Assembly (NCBI GenBank): GCA_040754095.1
Contig: JBFMFO010000006.1
Location: forward strand, 1 to 64,000
DNA: 64,000 nt
Direction: 5' to 3'
From: QYQD01 sp040754095
GTDB lineage: Bacteria > Desulfobacterota > QYQD01
A program made the position numbers and the translations under genes. This document shows, in pieces, positions 34,073 through 42,322 of the stretch (position 1 is its first letter; each line of letters starts with the position of its first letter). The notes beneath the pieces are model-generated. The model did no database searches and was not told the origin of the DNA. It worked only from the letters and a program-made list of their open reading frames with translations.

Positions 34073-35236
34073 ATGAAACTACATGAATATCAGGCCAAAG
34101 TTCTACTTGCGCGGGAAGGCGTCCCTGTGCCGCCCGGAGAGATGGCGGCTTCCCCGCAAGAGGCCGGGACGGTAACCGATAAGCTGGGGCAGGGGCCGTT
34201 TGTCGTTAAGGCACAGATCCATGCTGGCGGCCGGGGAAAGGGCGGGGGTATAAAGGTCGCTGAGGATAGAAGAGCGGTCGTGGAGACTGCCCAAAAGATC
34301 ATAGGGATGAATCTGGTTACGCCCCAGACCGGTCCGGAAGGTAAACTGGTGCGCAAGGTTCTGGTGGAACGCGCCTTTCCCGTCGAAAGAGAGTACTACC
34401 TGGCCGTTACCATAGACCGCAGCAAGGCGCGCCCGGTGATACTGGCCAGCGCCGCCGGCGGTATGGAGATCGAGGAGATTGCCCGGTCCAAACCACACCT
34501 TCTGATAAAAGAGGCCATTGACCCGGTGGTAGGTCTGATGCCTTATCAGTCCCGTAACCTCTTCTTCGGGCTGGAGATGGAGCCTGCCCTGGGATCGGCG
34601 TTCATTGCGCTTTTAGGCAACCTTTATCGCGCCTTTGCCGCTTATGATTGTTCGCTCGCGGAGATAAATCCTTTGGTCGTCACACGGGATAAAGAGATGT
34701 TTGCCCTCGATGCCAAGCTGGATATTGACGACAACGCCCTGTTCCGGCATAAGGATCTTCTTGGATGGCGGGAACATGAGAACACCTGGGAGGAAGAGGC
34801 GGCTCGATACCGGCTGAATTATATCCGTCTGAACGGCACGGTAGGGATGATGGTAAACGGCGCAGGCATGGCTATGTCCACTATGGACGCTATAGCCTTG
34901 GCCGGGGCAAGGCCGGCCAACTTTCTGGATGTCGGCGGCGGAGCCAATGCCGAGGCCGTGGCTAACGGTTTCCGGCTCATATTTTCCGATGAACGGGTTA
35001 ATTTGGTGTTGATCAATATCTTTGGAGGCATATTGCGCTGCGACGTGCTGGCCGAGGGCGTCATAAATGCGGTCTCCGATCTTGAGGTAAAGGTACCCAT
35101 AGTAGTCCGCCTGGAGGGTACAAACAAGGATAAGGGAGCCGAACTTCTGGCTCAATCCGGTTTGAATTTTACCGTGGCCAGGGATATGAATGAGGTGATA
35201 TCGATAATCAGCTGTCAGCAATCAGCCATCAGCTGA
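34073..35236 (+). CDS. sucC: succinyl-CoA ligase [ADP-forming], beta subunit
   Basis: A 387-residue ATP-grasp subunit. The start MKLHEYQAKVLLAREGVPVPPG is canonical at ATG 34073; a longer frame from 34025 has no support. QIHAGGRGKGGGIKVA, ERAFPVEREYYLAVTIDR, the NPLVVTRD ATP/Mg region, DAKLDIDDNALFRH and GMAMSTMDAIALAGARPANFLDVGGGANAEAVANGF match the family. The last residues (SIISCQQSAIS) are encoded by a CAGC-ATCAGC micro-repeat and do not resemble the usual tail. The partner alpha subunit follows after a 200-base spacer. Confidence 0.95.
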   Translation: MKLHEYQAKVLLAREGVPVPPGEMAASPQEAGTVTDKLGQGPFVVKAQIHAGGRGKGGGIKVAEDRRAVVETAQKIIGMNLVTPQTGPEGKLVRKVLVERAFPVEREYYLAVTIDRSKARPVILASAAGGMEIEEIARSKPHLLIKEAIDPVVGLMPYQSRNLFFGLEMEPALGSAFIALLGNLYRAFAAYDCSLAEINPLVVTRDKEMFALDAKLDIDDNALFRHKDLLGWREHENTWEEEAARYRLNYIRLNGTVGMMVNGAGMAMSTMDAIALAGARPANFLDVGGGANAEAVANGFRLIFSDERVNLVLINIFGGILRCDVLAEGVINAVSDLEVKVPIVVRLEGTNKDKGAELLAQSGLNFTVARDMNEVISIISCQQSAIS

Positions 35237-35438
35237 CAGCTTTCAGAAAAACTGTTTTTATTGAGGCTCTTGTAAAACTGTTTGTCATCCCCGAATGCTT
35301 CTATCGGGGATATGGTTTTTCAAACAGTTAGAACCAGATTCCCGCTCAGAATCGCTGCGGGAATGACAGAATGGAGAATTTTGCAAGAGGCTCTATTATC
35401 TCACTGACTGCTGATAGCTGATCGCTAATAGCTAAAAA
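35237..35438. repeat. sucC-sucD spacer: MITE-like element and micro-repeats
   Basis: A roughly 131-bp unit spans 35263-35393. Its ends, GAGGCTCTTGTAAAAC and (right end, complemented) GAGCCTCTTGCAAAAT, agree at 13 of 16 positions. Inside are AACTGTTTG/CAAACAGTT, ATCCCCGA/TCGGGGAT and ATTCCCGC/GCGGGAAT hairpins. CAGC-TATCAGC repeats flank it on both sides. It looks like a small non-coding mobile element inserted between two genes whose products form one enzyme. Confidence 0.7.
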
Positions 35439-36308
35439 ATGAGCATCCTTATTGACGAAAATACACAAGTAGTTGTCCAGGGGTTGACCGGTAAGGAAGG
35501 GAGTTTTCACGCCCGGCAGTGTACGGCCTATGGGACTAAGGTTGTGGCCGGGGTTACGCCGGGCAAGAAGGGTCAGGAGGTGGATGGCGTTCCGGTCTAT
35601 AATACCGTACGCGAGGCCTGCCGTGCCCATGCCATTAATGCCTCTTTGATATTTGTTCCGGCCTCCTTTGCGGCTGATGCCATCATTGAGGCGGCTGATG
35701 CCGGGCTTAAGGTCATCGTCTGTATTACCGAAGGGATTCCGGTTTTGGATATGGTGCGTGTCCTTCGTTACCTGGACGGAAAAGACTGCCGGCTCATCGG
35801 TCCCAACTGCCCGGGGCTGATCTCGCCGGGTAAGTGCAAGGTAGGCATCATGCCCGGCCCTATCCACAGGCCGGGTCCTATCGGCGTTGTCTCCCGCAGC
35901 GGCACCTTGACCTATGAGGTAGTGGATCAGTTGACCAAGGCCGGTCTGGGTCAGTCCACCTGTGTGGGCATCGGCGGCGACCCGCTTATCGGTTCTACTT
36001 TTGTCGATATCTTGAAACTATTTGCCGCTGACGAGGACACCGGGGCCGTGGTCATGATCGGTGAGATCGGCGGCACGGCAGAGGAAGAGGCCGCAAGGTA
36101 CATAAAAGAATCCTTCCCCAAGCCGGTTATCAGCTACATTGCCGGCCGCACCGCACCCCCGGGCAAGCGCATGGGCCATGCCGGGGCCATTATATCCGGC
36201 GGCCAGGGCACAGCCGCCCGGAAAATGGAGACCCTCCGGCAACACGGCATCCATGTGGTAGAGAACATCGGTGAGATCGGCACGGAGACACTAAACGCTA
36301 TCCGCTAG
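35439..36308 (+). CDS. sucD: succinyl-CoA ligase [ADP-forming], alpha subunit
   Basis: A 289-residue CoA-binding subunit. MSILIDENTQVVVQGLTGKEGSFHARQCTAYGTKVVAGVTPGKKGQ starts it; GPNCPGLISPGKCKVGIMPG lies near residue 123; and the phosphohistidine region has AGRTAPPGKRMGHAGAIISGG with the phosphorylated His. Family length is about 288-300. The ribosome site before ATG 35439 is weak. Together with sucC it interconverts succinyl-CoA and succinate with ADP phosphorylation. Confidence 0.96.
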   Translation: MSILIDENTQVVVQGLTGKEGSFHARQCTAYGTKVVAGVTPGKKGQEVDGVPVYNTVREACRAHAINASLIFVPASFAADAIIEAADAGLKVIVCITEGIPVLDMVRVLRYLDGKDCRLIGPNCPGLISPGKCKVGIMPGPIHRPGPIGVVSRSGTLTYEVVDQLTKAGLGQSTCVGIGGDPLIGSTFVDILKLFAADEDTGAVVMIGEIGGTAEEEAARYIKESFPKPVISYIAGRTAPPGKRMGHAGAIISGGQGTAARKMETLRQHGIHVVENIGEIGTETLNAIR

Positions 36309-36656
36309 TCTGCCGGTGCGGAAATTGGTTTCCATTTTTTGAGGAATAATTTTTCTCTAGCCCGGCGCATAAAAATGTGAAAAATTTTTCCATTCTGTGA
36401 ACTTCCTTTTCCCATTTTCTATTTCCCGGCAAAAATTATACGCTTTTCTTCGAATACACTACCCGCTAATCGCTATACGCTATACGCTGCCTAATGGCAT
36501 ATTAATTGCTTATCTAATGGCGATTAGCGATCAGGGATTAGCGCATAGTAACGGTACGTTGCACGCTATCCGCCAAAACGCTATACACTAAGACGGGAAA
36601 ATGATATAGTTGCATTTATAGGTATTGGATATAAAAATGAAAAAAGAGGGTGGAAG
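36309..36656 (+). repeat. spacer with palindrome, ACGCTATACGCTA repeats and promoter
   Basis: A weak hairpin GGAAA-TTGG-TTTCC with a T-run near 36320-36341 may end sucD. GAAAAATTTTTC (36379-36390) is a palindrome also present at 45370-45381. CGCTATACGCTATACGC and its relatives fill about 36466-36592 and include a complemented GCGATTAGCGATC form. A sigma-54 promoter lies inside this field (see 36495). Confidence 0.7.
36495..36510 (+). promoter_or_regulatory. sigma-54 promoter of the exopolysaccharide operon
   Basis: TGGCATATTAATTGCT has GG, ten bases and GC, and matches the consensus TGGCAyr-N4-TTGCW. It predicts a leader of about 135 bases before the export gene. A nearly equal site lies at 45932. 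Confidence 0.75.
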
Positions 36657-37313
36657 ATGAGGAGGTTCAGATTTATGGCTTCAATCAGATTTTTTATTTT
36701 GATCTTAATATTAACGCTTTTCCCGGTTTATGTCGTCCAGGCACAAGAGGTGGCTTCCGGGAATGCCCCGGTTGAGGCGGGAAAAGGGGGGGATACAGGG
36801 GGATTTTCAGGTGAAAAGTCGATAGTTGATGATACATATATTATAGGGCCAAGCGACGTTCTGGAAATCCAGGTCTGGAAGGAGCCCGACTTTTCGCGGG
36901 TTGTACCGGTAAGGGCCGACGGGATGATAACCTTACCATTGCTTAACGATGTAAAGGCGGCCGGATTCACGCCCCTTCAATTAAAGAAAGACTTAGAGAA
37001 AAAGATTAAGGATTTTGTAGAACTTCCTGAAGTTTCAGTTATAGTTAAGGAAAGTCTGGGTCGCAGGTTATACATTATAGGCAAGGTGGCAAGGCCGGGA
37101 GAATATTTGTTGAGTAAGGATATGACGGTGCTGCAGGCCCTCTCCGTGGCCGGTGGTCTTGCGGAATGGGCGGATTCCGATGACATAATTATAATTCGAC
37201 GGGTTGGAGACGAGGTTAAGCGCATCTTTTTTGACTACGAAAAGGTGATCTCAGGGCGTAATCCGGAGCAGAACATCTACCTGCAGCCAAATGATACGAT
37301 TATTATTCCATAA
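36657..37313 (+). CDS. XrtA-system polysaccharide export protein
   Basis: A 218-residue exported protein of the Wza/GumB type. A signal peptide of about 30 residues (RFFILILILTLFPVYVVQAQ) is followed by a linker, the Poly_export domain YIIGPSDVLEIQVWKEPDFSRVVPVRADGMITLPLLNDVKAAG, and one SLBB domain RLYIIGKVARPGEYLLSKDMTVLQALSVAGG. There is no lipobox Cys near the start, so it may be soluble in the periplasm or loosely membrane-bound. It begins the exopolysaccharide run, behind a sigma-54 promoter. AGGGTGGAAG is the ribosome site. Confidence 0.88.
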   Translation: MRRFRFMASIRFFILILILTLFPVYVVQAQEVASGNAPVEAGKGGDTGGFSGEKSIVDDTYIIGPSDVLEIQVWKEPDFSRVVPVRADGMITLPLLNDVKAAGFTPLQLKKDLEKKIKDFVELPEVSVIVKESLGRRLYIIGKVARPGEYLLSKDMTVLQALSVAGGLAEWADSDDIIIIRRVGDEVKRIFFDYEKVISGRNPEQNIYLQPNDTIIIP

Positions 37314-37359
37314 GAAGCTATCAGCCTTAGATTGAACAGATTATTGGGGAAATACGGTT

Positions 37360-38697
37360 ATGAGATATCTTAGAGTGATGGTTATCGTGTGGTTGTTTCT
37401 GTCCTGTTTTTCGTGGGCGGTCCCTTCAGTCCGGGCCGAATGCCGGTATAAGTTTACTCCGAGCCTCTCTGTTGATGAAAAATATGACGATAACATCTTC
37501 CTTAGACATACTGAGGAGACGTCGGACTGGACAAGCACTATCTCGCCGGCGCTTTCCTTGGATGCCCAGTGTCCCACCAGGGGCATCACCCTGAATTACA
37601 GCCCGGGATTTGTCTTTTACAAGCGATATACCGAATATAATACCGTGCGCCACAATGGCAACGTAAGCGCATTTTTGCAGGCTGGCCCTCATACCCGCAT
37701 CGATTTTCGGGACAGTTTCTACCGGACGGAGGAACCGAGGGAACAAATGGAGGCTGTTCACGTTACACGCCGCTATTTCATGCCGGGAATATATAAGGGT
37801 CAGCCCGGATTCTTTTACTGGGACCGGGATGAGATTGTGTACGCTACACGCCGGGACAGAAATACCTATTACCGGAATACCGGTGATATCAAGGTCTCGC
37901 ATCAATTCGGTCCTAAGGACAATTTTTTTGTGGGTTACAGTGACAACCATCTGGAAAACAGGGATCCGGAGATAGAAGACACCAGGATACAGACCCCTTT
38001 TGCGGGAGTCTCCTACTGGTTTGACGTGCAAAACGGCCTGGACTTAAACGTTCGGCATGCCATAAGCGATTATGAGACCACCCCTGACTTTAAGCAATAT
38101 ACGGCCGGCGCGCGCCTCGTTCATCTGTTTAGCCAGGAGAGCAGTATTTCTCTTGCCTATAACCATACCGACATGAATTATGACCCGCGCGGCACGGATT
38201 ATGTGATACACGATGGGATGGTCTCATATAGCATGAGTCCGGGGCCGCATACTACGCTGAGCGCGGGCCTCGGGTATTTTTTGCGCAATCCTGAAAGGGG
38301 CGGGACAAATGACGGATTGAGTTATCAGGCAAGTATCGAACAAAAGTTCGAGCGGGGCAGCGTTTTCGCGGGGGGAGAGGGCGGCTACCGTCAGGAACTC
38401 TCGGATGCGGAAAACCTTGGCTTTGCCAAGTTCTGGTCTGCTAACGGAGGGATTAATTACATATTACTGCCCGATTTAACGGCGAGCGGCGGGTTAAGTT
38501 ATGTGGAAGAAAAGTTTATTGAGCAGGCCGATAGGCGGGATAAACTTTGGTCAGCCACTGCCGGCCTTACTTATAGTTACAGGCGCCGGCTGTCCCTCTC
38601 GCTAAGCGGACAGCACACGGAGCGCGAATCGAATGTGGACATCAACGACTACGACGATAATCAGATTATGTTAAGGATCACAGCTAGTTATAATTAG
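37360..38697 (+). CDS. PEP-CTERM-system outer-membrane beta-barrel protein
   Basis: A 445-residue protein with a signal peptide (MVIVWLFLSCFSWAVPSVRA, cleavage near residue 28), then a long series of amphipathic strands with aromatic ends, for example NDGLSYQASIEQKFERGSVF. The protein ends in a strand with final aromatic and Asn (MLRITASYN), typical of outer-membrane barrels. Sequence and context fit the TIGR03016-type proteins of exosortase loci, likely a secretion pore or porin-like partner for polysaccharide export. Follows the export protein by 46 bases. Confidence 0.82.
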   Translation: MRYLRVMVIVWLFLSCFSWAVPSVRAECRYKFTPSLSVDEKYDDNIFLRHTEETSDWTSTISPALSLDAQCPTRGITLNYSPGFVFYKRYTEYNTVRHNGNVSAFLQAGPHTRIDFRDSFYRTEEPREQMEAVHVTRRYFMPGIYKGQPGFFYWDRDEIVYATRRDRNTYYRNTGDIKVSHQFGPKDNFFVGYSDNHLENRDPEIEDTRIQTPFAGVSYWFDVQNGLDLNVRHAISDYETTPDFKQYTAGARLVHLFSQESSISLAYNHTDMNYDPRGTDYVIHDGMVSYSMSPGPHTTLSAGLGYFLRNPERGGTNDGLSYQASIEQKFERGSVFAGGEGGYRQELSDAENLGFAKFWSANGGINYILLPDLTASGGLSYVEEKFIEQADRRDKLWSATAGLTYSYRRRLSLSLSGQHTERESNVDINDYDDNQIMLRITASYN

Positions 38698-38789
38698 CAT
38701 TCAGCTATCAGCCCTCAGCTATCAGCTTCTGATGTCTTTGTTTAAGGGCTGAGGGCTGACTACTGATTGCTGAAAGCTAAGAGGTAATC
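38698..38789. repeat. CAGCTATCAGC micro-repeats
   Basis: ATTCAGCTATCAGCCCTCAGCTATC and its complement GGGCTGAGGGCTGACT run through the spacer, ending with an AAGAGGTAATC ribosome region. The two halves can pair with each other. The same family recurs at 35211-35245, 35400-35436, 41318-41400 and 43358-43405. Confidence 0.8.
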
Positions 38790-40364
38790 ATGACAGAAAA
38801 GGAAAGCAAAATAGACTTCACCTATTACCTGGACATGCTCAGGCGCAGGAAGTGGTATATAATTCCCACTTTTTTCCTCGTCCTCGTCGCAGGGCTGATA
38901 TATTGCCTCGCTGCCCCGAAAACCTATAAAGCCGCTACTACCATAAGCATCATCAGGCAGAGGGTCCCGGAGAGCTTTGTCCATTCCACGGTCACCGCGG
39001 ATATAGATGAACGGCTCCACTCCATCGGCGAGGAGATATTGAGCCGCACCAGACTGGAGGGGGTTATAACCCAGCTTAATCTCTATCCTGAGGAGCGTAA
39101 AAAACTCCCTATGGAGAAGATAATAGAAAATATACGGATGAGAATCAACCTCGAAATTTCTTCTGCCCAGCGGGCCATGGCAAAACAAGGCGCTACTGCC
39201 TTTACCCTTAGTTATGAGGATGAATCACCCCGGACTGCGGCCCTCGTGGCCAATACCCTGGCCTCCATGTTTATGGAAGAACATCTGAAATTGCGGGAAG
39301 AGCAGGCCGTGGGCACAAGTGAATTCCTGGCCGAGCAACTACAACAATTGGAAACACAGCTAAAGGAACGTGAGGCAGCCATTGGCGCTTATAAAATGTC
39401 CCATATGGGTGAATTGCCGGAGCAGAGAGATGCCACCCTGGCTGTGCTGGCCCGGCTTCAGCAGCAACTGGACGCCATCCAGGAGAGTATAAGACGCGCC
39501 CAGGACAGAAAGATACTCCTCCAGCAACAGATCGCTACTGAAAAGGAATTTTCCAGAGCCAGATCAGGATCCGGATCCCCGCTGGAGGCAGGGGTTGACT
39601 CTCTTGAACAATTAAAAGAAAACCTTGCCGTCCTGGAGTCGAGGTACACGCCCAACCACCCGGATGTCCTTAAAACCAAGAAGATGATTGAAAAGTGGGG
39701 AAAAACAGAGGGAAAAACGGAGGGGAAAACCGGTGAGAAGGGAGAAGGCCATGTGACGATTGAAGGCAACCGGGTCGTGGCGAATCTACAGCAGCAGATA
39801 TATGCCGTTGACATGGAGGTAAAGAACCTTCAAATAGAGTCAGAGAAGGTAAAACAAAAGATATATGCCTACCAGGGTAGAATAGAGAATATACCACGGC
39901 GAGAGCAGGAGCTTCTTGATCTCCAGAGAAATTATGACAACTTGAGCGCGAGCTATCAGGACCTGGATGCCAAAAAGCTGGAGGCGGAACGGGCCGAGAA
40001 CCTGGAAAGGAGGCAGAAGGGCGAGCAGTTCCGGATTCTTGACCCGGCCCGGGTGCCCCAGATGCCGTCCAAACCCGATATCCCCAGGATACTGGCGATG
40101 GTTATAATCGCTGCTCTGGGTGGATCTGTCGGGCTGGCCTTTGGCCGGGAATATATTGACAAGTCGTTTTACCGTCTTGACGACATAGAATCATTCCTGA
40201 ATCTGCCGGTACTGGCCGGCATCCCTGTGCTGGTCACGGCTGAGGATATGAAAATAAAGAAAAAACAGAGGGTTATTGCTATTTCTGTAATAAGTTTCGG
40301 ACTTGTAGTTACGTCTGTTCTTTTATTCGCCGTAATAAGAAAGTATCCGGGGGCGTTGCTATAG
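38790..40364 (+). CDS. XrtA-system chain-length determinant (Wzz/GNVR) protein
   Basis: A 524-residue inner-membrane protein. The N-terminal Wzz part FTYYLDMLRRRKWYIIPTFFLVLVAGLIYCLAA has the first membrane segment (about residues 20-45). A long coiled coil with ETQLKEREAAIGAYKMSHMGELPEQRDATLAVLARLQQQLDAI follows. Residues about 300-320 form a low-complexity KTEGKTEGKTGEKGEG run. The GNVR-like region has PSKPDIPRILAMV and a second helix near the C-terminus. It controls polymer length with the tyrosine kinase, here encoded separately at 41447. ATG follows GAGGT. Confidence 0.85.
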   Translation: MTEKESKIDFTYYLDMLRRRKWYIIPTFFLVLVAGLIYCLAAPKTYKAATTISIIRQRVPESFVHSTVTADIDERLHSIGEEILSRTRLEGVITQLNLYPEERKKLPMEKIIENIRMRINLEISSAQRAMAKQGATAFTLSYEDESPRTAALVANTLASMFMEEHLKLREEQAVGTSEFLAEQLQQLETQLKEREAAIGAYKMSHMGELPEQRDATLAVLARLQQQLDAIQESIRRAQDRKILLQQQIATEKEFSRARSGSGSPLEAGVDSLEQLKENLAVLESRYTPNHPDVLKTKKMIEKWGKTEGKTEGKTGEKGEGHVTIEGNRVVANLQQQIYAVDMEVKNLQIESEKVKQKIYAYQGRIENIPRREQELLDLQRNYDNLSASYQDLDAKKLEAERAENLERRQKGEQFRILDPARVPQMPSKPDIPRILAMVIIAALGGSVGLAFGREYIDKSFYRLDDIESFLNLPVLAGIPVLVTAEDMKIKKKQRVIAISVISFGLVVTSVLLFAVIRKYPGALL

Positions 40365-40366
40365 CC

Positions 40367-41275
40367 ATGTACGAGCGTTTTTATTACCTGAATGAAAAGC
40401 CTTTTAAGATAACGCCCGACCCCCGTTTTCTTTTCTGGAGCGAAGGCCATAAAGAGGCCCTGGCCCATTTGAGGTACGGGGTGGAGGAGAAAAAGGGGTT
40501 TGTAGTTATCACCGGCGATGTAGGCACCGGCAAGACCACATTGTTGCAGGCATTGCTGGCGGGTCTGAAGGATAATATACGTTATGCTGCGGTCTCCAAC
40601 CCCGGCATGAGCATCGATGATTTTTTGTATTATATAGGCAATGCCTTTGGGCTTTCGTTGGGGACCTTTTCCAAGGCCCAATTCTTGCTGAAATTTTCTG
40701 AGTTTCTGCAAGAGTCGGCCCGCCAGGGGAAATATGTACTCCTTATTATTGACGAGGCCCATAAGTTGTCTGTTGAGCTTTTAGAGGAGATAAGACTCCT
40801 TTCCAACCTGGAAACGGCCGAGGAAAAACTATTAAACATTTTTCTGGTCGGTCAACCGGAATTGAACCCGAAGCTTACGGATCCATCCCTTTTGCCCTTG
40901 AGACAGCGTATAAGCGCTTCTTATCACCTTCTGCCGCTGACCAGGGAGGAGGTCGGGGAATACCTGAAAAAGCGCCTGCTTGTCGCCGGGGCCAAGTTTA
41001 ACAATCTTTTTAGACCTGGCGCTGTACAGACAATCTACAAATATACAAAGGGATACCCGCGGGCCATTAATATCCTGGCCGACCAGGCCCTGTTAACCGG
41101 TTATGTAAAAGGAAAGAAGGAGATCGACGCCAAAATCGTCAGAGAGGCGTCAAAAGACCTGGCACTTCCCGGCGAAAAGAAGATCAGATTCTTCCCGGCG
41201 TGGTTGAAGTGGGGAGTGGGGGCCGTAGCCGGGGTTATAGCCGTTGTATTGTGGGGGATGTATTATTTTTCGTAA
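40367..41275 (+). CDS. XrtA-associated AAA ATPase (ExeA-like)
   Basis: A 302-residue ATPase. MYERFYYLNEKPFKITPDPRFLFWSEGHKEALAHLRYGVEEKKGFVVITGDVGTGKTTLLQALL carries the ExeA-like head and Walker A near residue 48; LLIIDEAHKLSVELLEEIRLLSNLE is Walker B; PLRQRISASYHLLPLT has the Arg sensor. A single hydrophobic helix ends the protein (WGVGAVAGVIAVVLWGMYYF), so it is anchored in the inner membrane. Family known in exosortase loci as the pepcterm ATPase. Two bases separate it from the chain-length gene. Confidence 0.9.
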   Translation: MYERFYYLNEKPFKITPDPRFLFWSEGHKEALAHLRYGVEEKKGFVVITGDVGTGKTTLLQALLAGLKDNIRYAAVSNPGMSIDDFLYYIGNAFGLSLGTFSKAQFLLKFSEFLQESARQGKYVLLIIDEAHKLSVELLEEIRLLSNLETAEEKLLNIFLVGQPELNPKLTDPSLLPLRQRISASYHLLPLTREEVGEYLKKRLLVAGAKFNNLFRPGAVQTIYKYTKGYPRAINILADQALLTGYVKGKKEIDAKIVREASKDLALPGEKKIRFFPAWLKWGVGAVAGVIAVVLWGMYYFS

Positions 41276-41446
41276 CTAGTGTTCATCCGGAAACTACCGT
41301 TTCCGGATGAACACTTTCAGCTTTCAGCCATCAGCCGTCAAAAAAACAGACAGTAAACAACATGTTAAGCTGAAGGCTGATAGCTGACTGCTGACCGCTC
41401 CATCCGGACCTCTTGGTTTCCGGATGGAAACTAACGAGGAGAAATT
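41276..41446. repeat. inverted CATCCGG hairpins flanking micro-repeats
   Basis: AGTGTTCATCCGGAAAC (41278-41294) pairs perfectly with 41299-41315, a 17-bp stem with a TACC loop. A second hairpin, CATCCGGAC...TTTCCGGATG (about 41401-41427), repeats the same arm. CAGC-ATCAGC repeats lie between. The layout resembles a small palindromic element or an intra-operon processing/attenuation site ahead of the tyrosine kinase gene. Confidence 0.75.
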
Positions 41447-42322
41447 ATGGGCAAGATATATGACGCCTTGGAGAAATTTAACCGTGAGAAGGTAAAAAGA
41501 CCGGTCGAAGACACGCCCGGACGCGTCGTACCGGAGGCTTTGCCTGAGATGGAACCGGCCGGGGAGACGCCTCTCTTAGATGCGCCGGGGCGCAATATCG
41601 AGATTGAGAGTTTGCCTCTTGCGGGGCAACATGTGGCTTATGGTCTTGATGAGCGGTTGGTAAGCGTGACCGATCCACAGTCCCTGGCCGCCGAACAATT
41701 CAAGATGCTGCGTTCCCGCATCCTCTATCCCCGCAATGGCTCCATCCCCAGGACCATAATGGTCGTAAGCGCTATGGAGGAGGAGGGTAAATCACTTATT
41801 TCCGCTAATCTGGCTATCAGCATTGCGCAGGGAATTCAGGAACATGTATTGCTGGTTGATTGCGACATCCGCAGGCCGGCGCAACACCTTTTATTTAATG
41901 TATCCGGTGAGCATGGCCTGAGCGATTATCTGGCTCACGATGTCCCTCTGGAAGATCTTTTTGTCAAGACAGATATTGATAAATTAACTCTTCTGCCCGG
42001 CGGCATGCCTCCTCCCAATCCGTCCGAACTCCTTTCCTCAGAGAAAATGGGCCGTTTTATAGAGGAAGTCAAAAATCGTTATCATGACCGGTTTATAGTC
42101 TTTGACTGTACTCCGGCCCAGATAACGGCAGAGGTATCTGTCCTGGCCAAAAGTGTAGACGGCATTGTCATGGTTGTGAGGAGAGGGAAGACAGATCGTG
42201 ATATAATTAAAAGATCGGTTTCGGTTCTGGGTAGAGATAAAATCATAGGTGTGGTGTTCAACGGGTTCACTCATTTTTCTCGTGAGTATGAGTATTACCG
42301 GAGCTACAAGTATCGTGGATGA
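41447..42322 (+). CDS. exopolysaccharide tyrosine autokinase
   Basis: A 291-residue cytoplasmic BY-kinase. MGKIYDALEKFNREKV is the N-terminal motif of these kinases. The Walker A loop is VSAMEEEGKSLISANLAISIA (GEGK-like, with Glu for Gly), VLLVDCDIRRPAQHLLF is Walker A', and FIVFDCTPAQ is Walker B. The last dozen residues hold a Tyr cluster, EYEYYRSYKYRG, the autophosphorylation site. It acts with the chain-length protein. It ends by overlapping the deacetylase start by four bases. AACGAGGAG is the ribosome site. Confidence 0.9.
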   Translation: MGKIYDALEKFNREKVKRPVEDTPGRVVPEALPEMEPAGETPLLDAPGRNIEIESLPLAGQHVAYGLDERLVSVTDPQSLAAEQFKMLRSRILYPRNGSIPRTIMVVSAMEEEGKSLISANLAISIAQGIQEHVLLVDCDIRRPAQHLLFNVSGEHGLSDYLAHDVPLEDLFVKTDIDKLTLLPGGMPPPNPSELLSSEKMGRFIEEVKNRYHDRFIVFDCTPAQITAEVSVLAKSVDGIVMVVRRGKTDRDIIKRSVSVLGRDKIIGVVFNGFTHFSREYEYYRSYKYRG

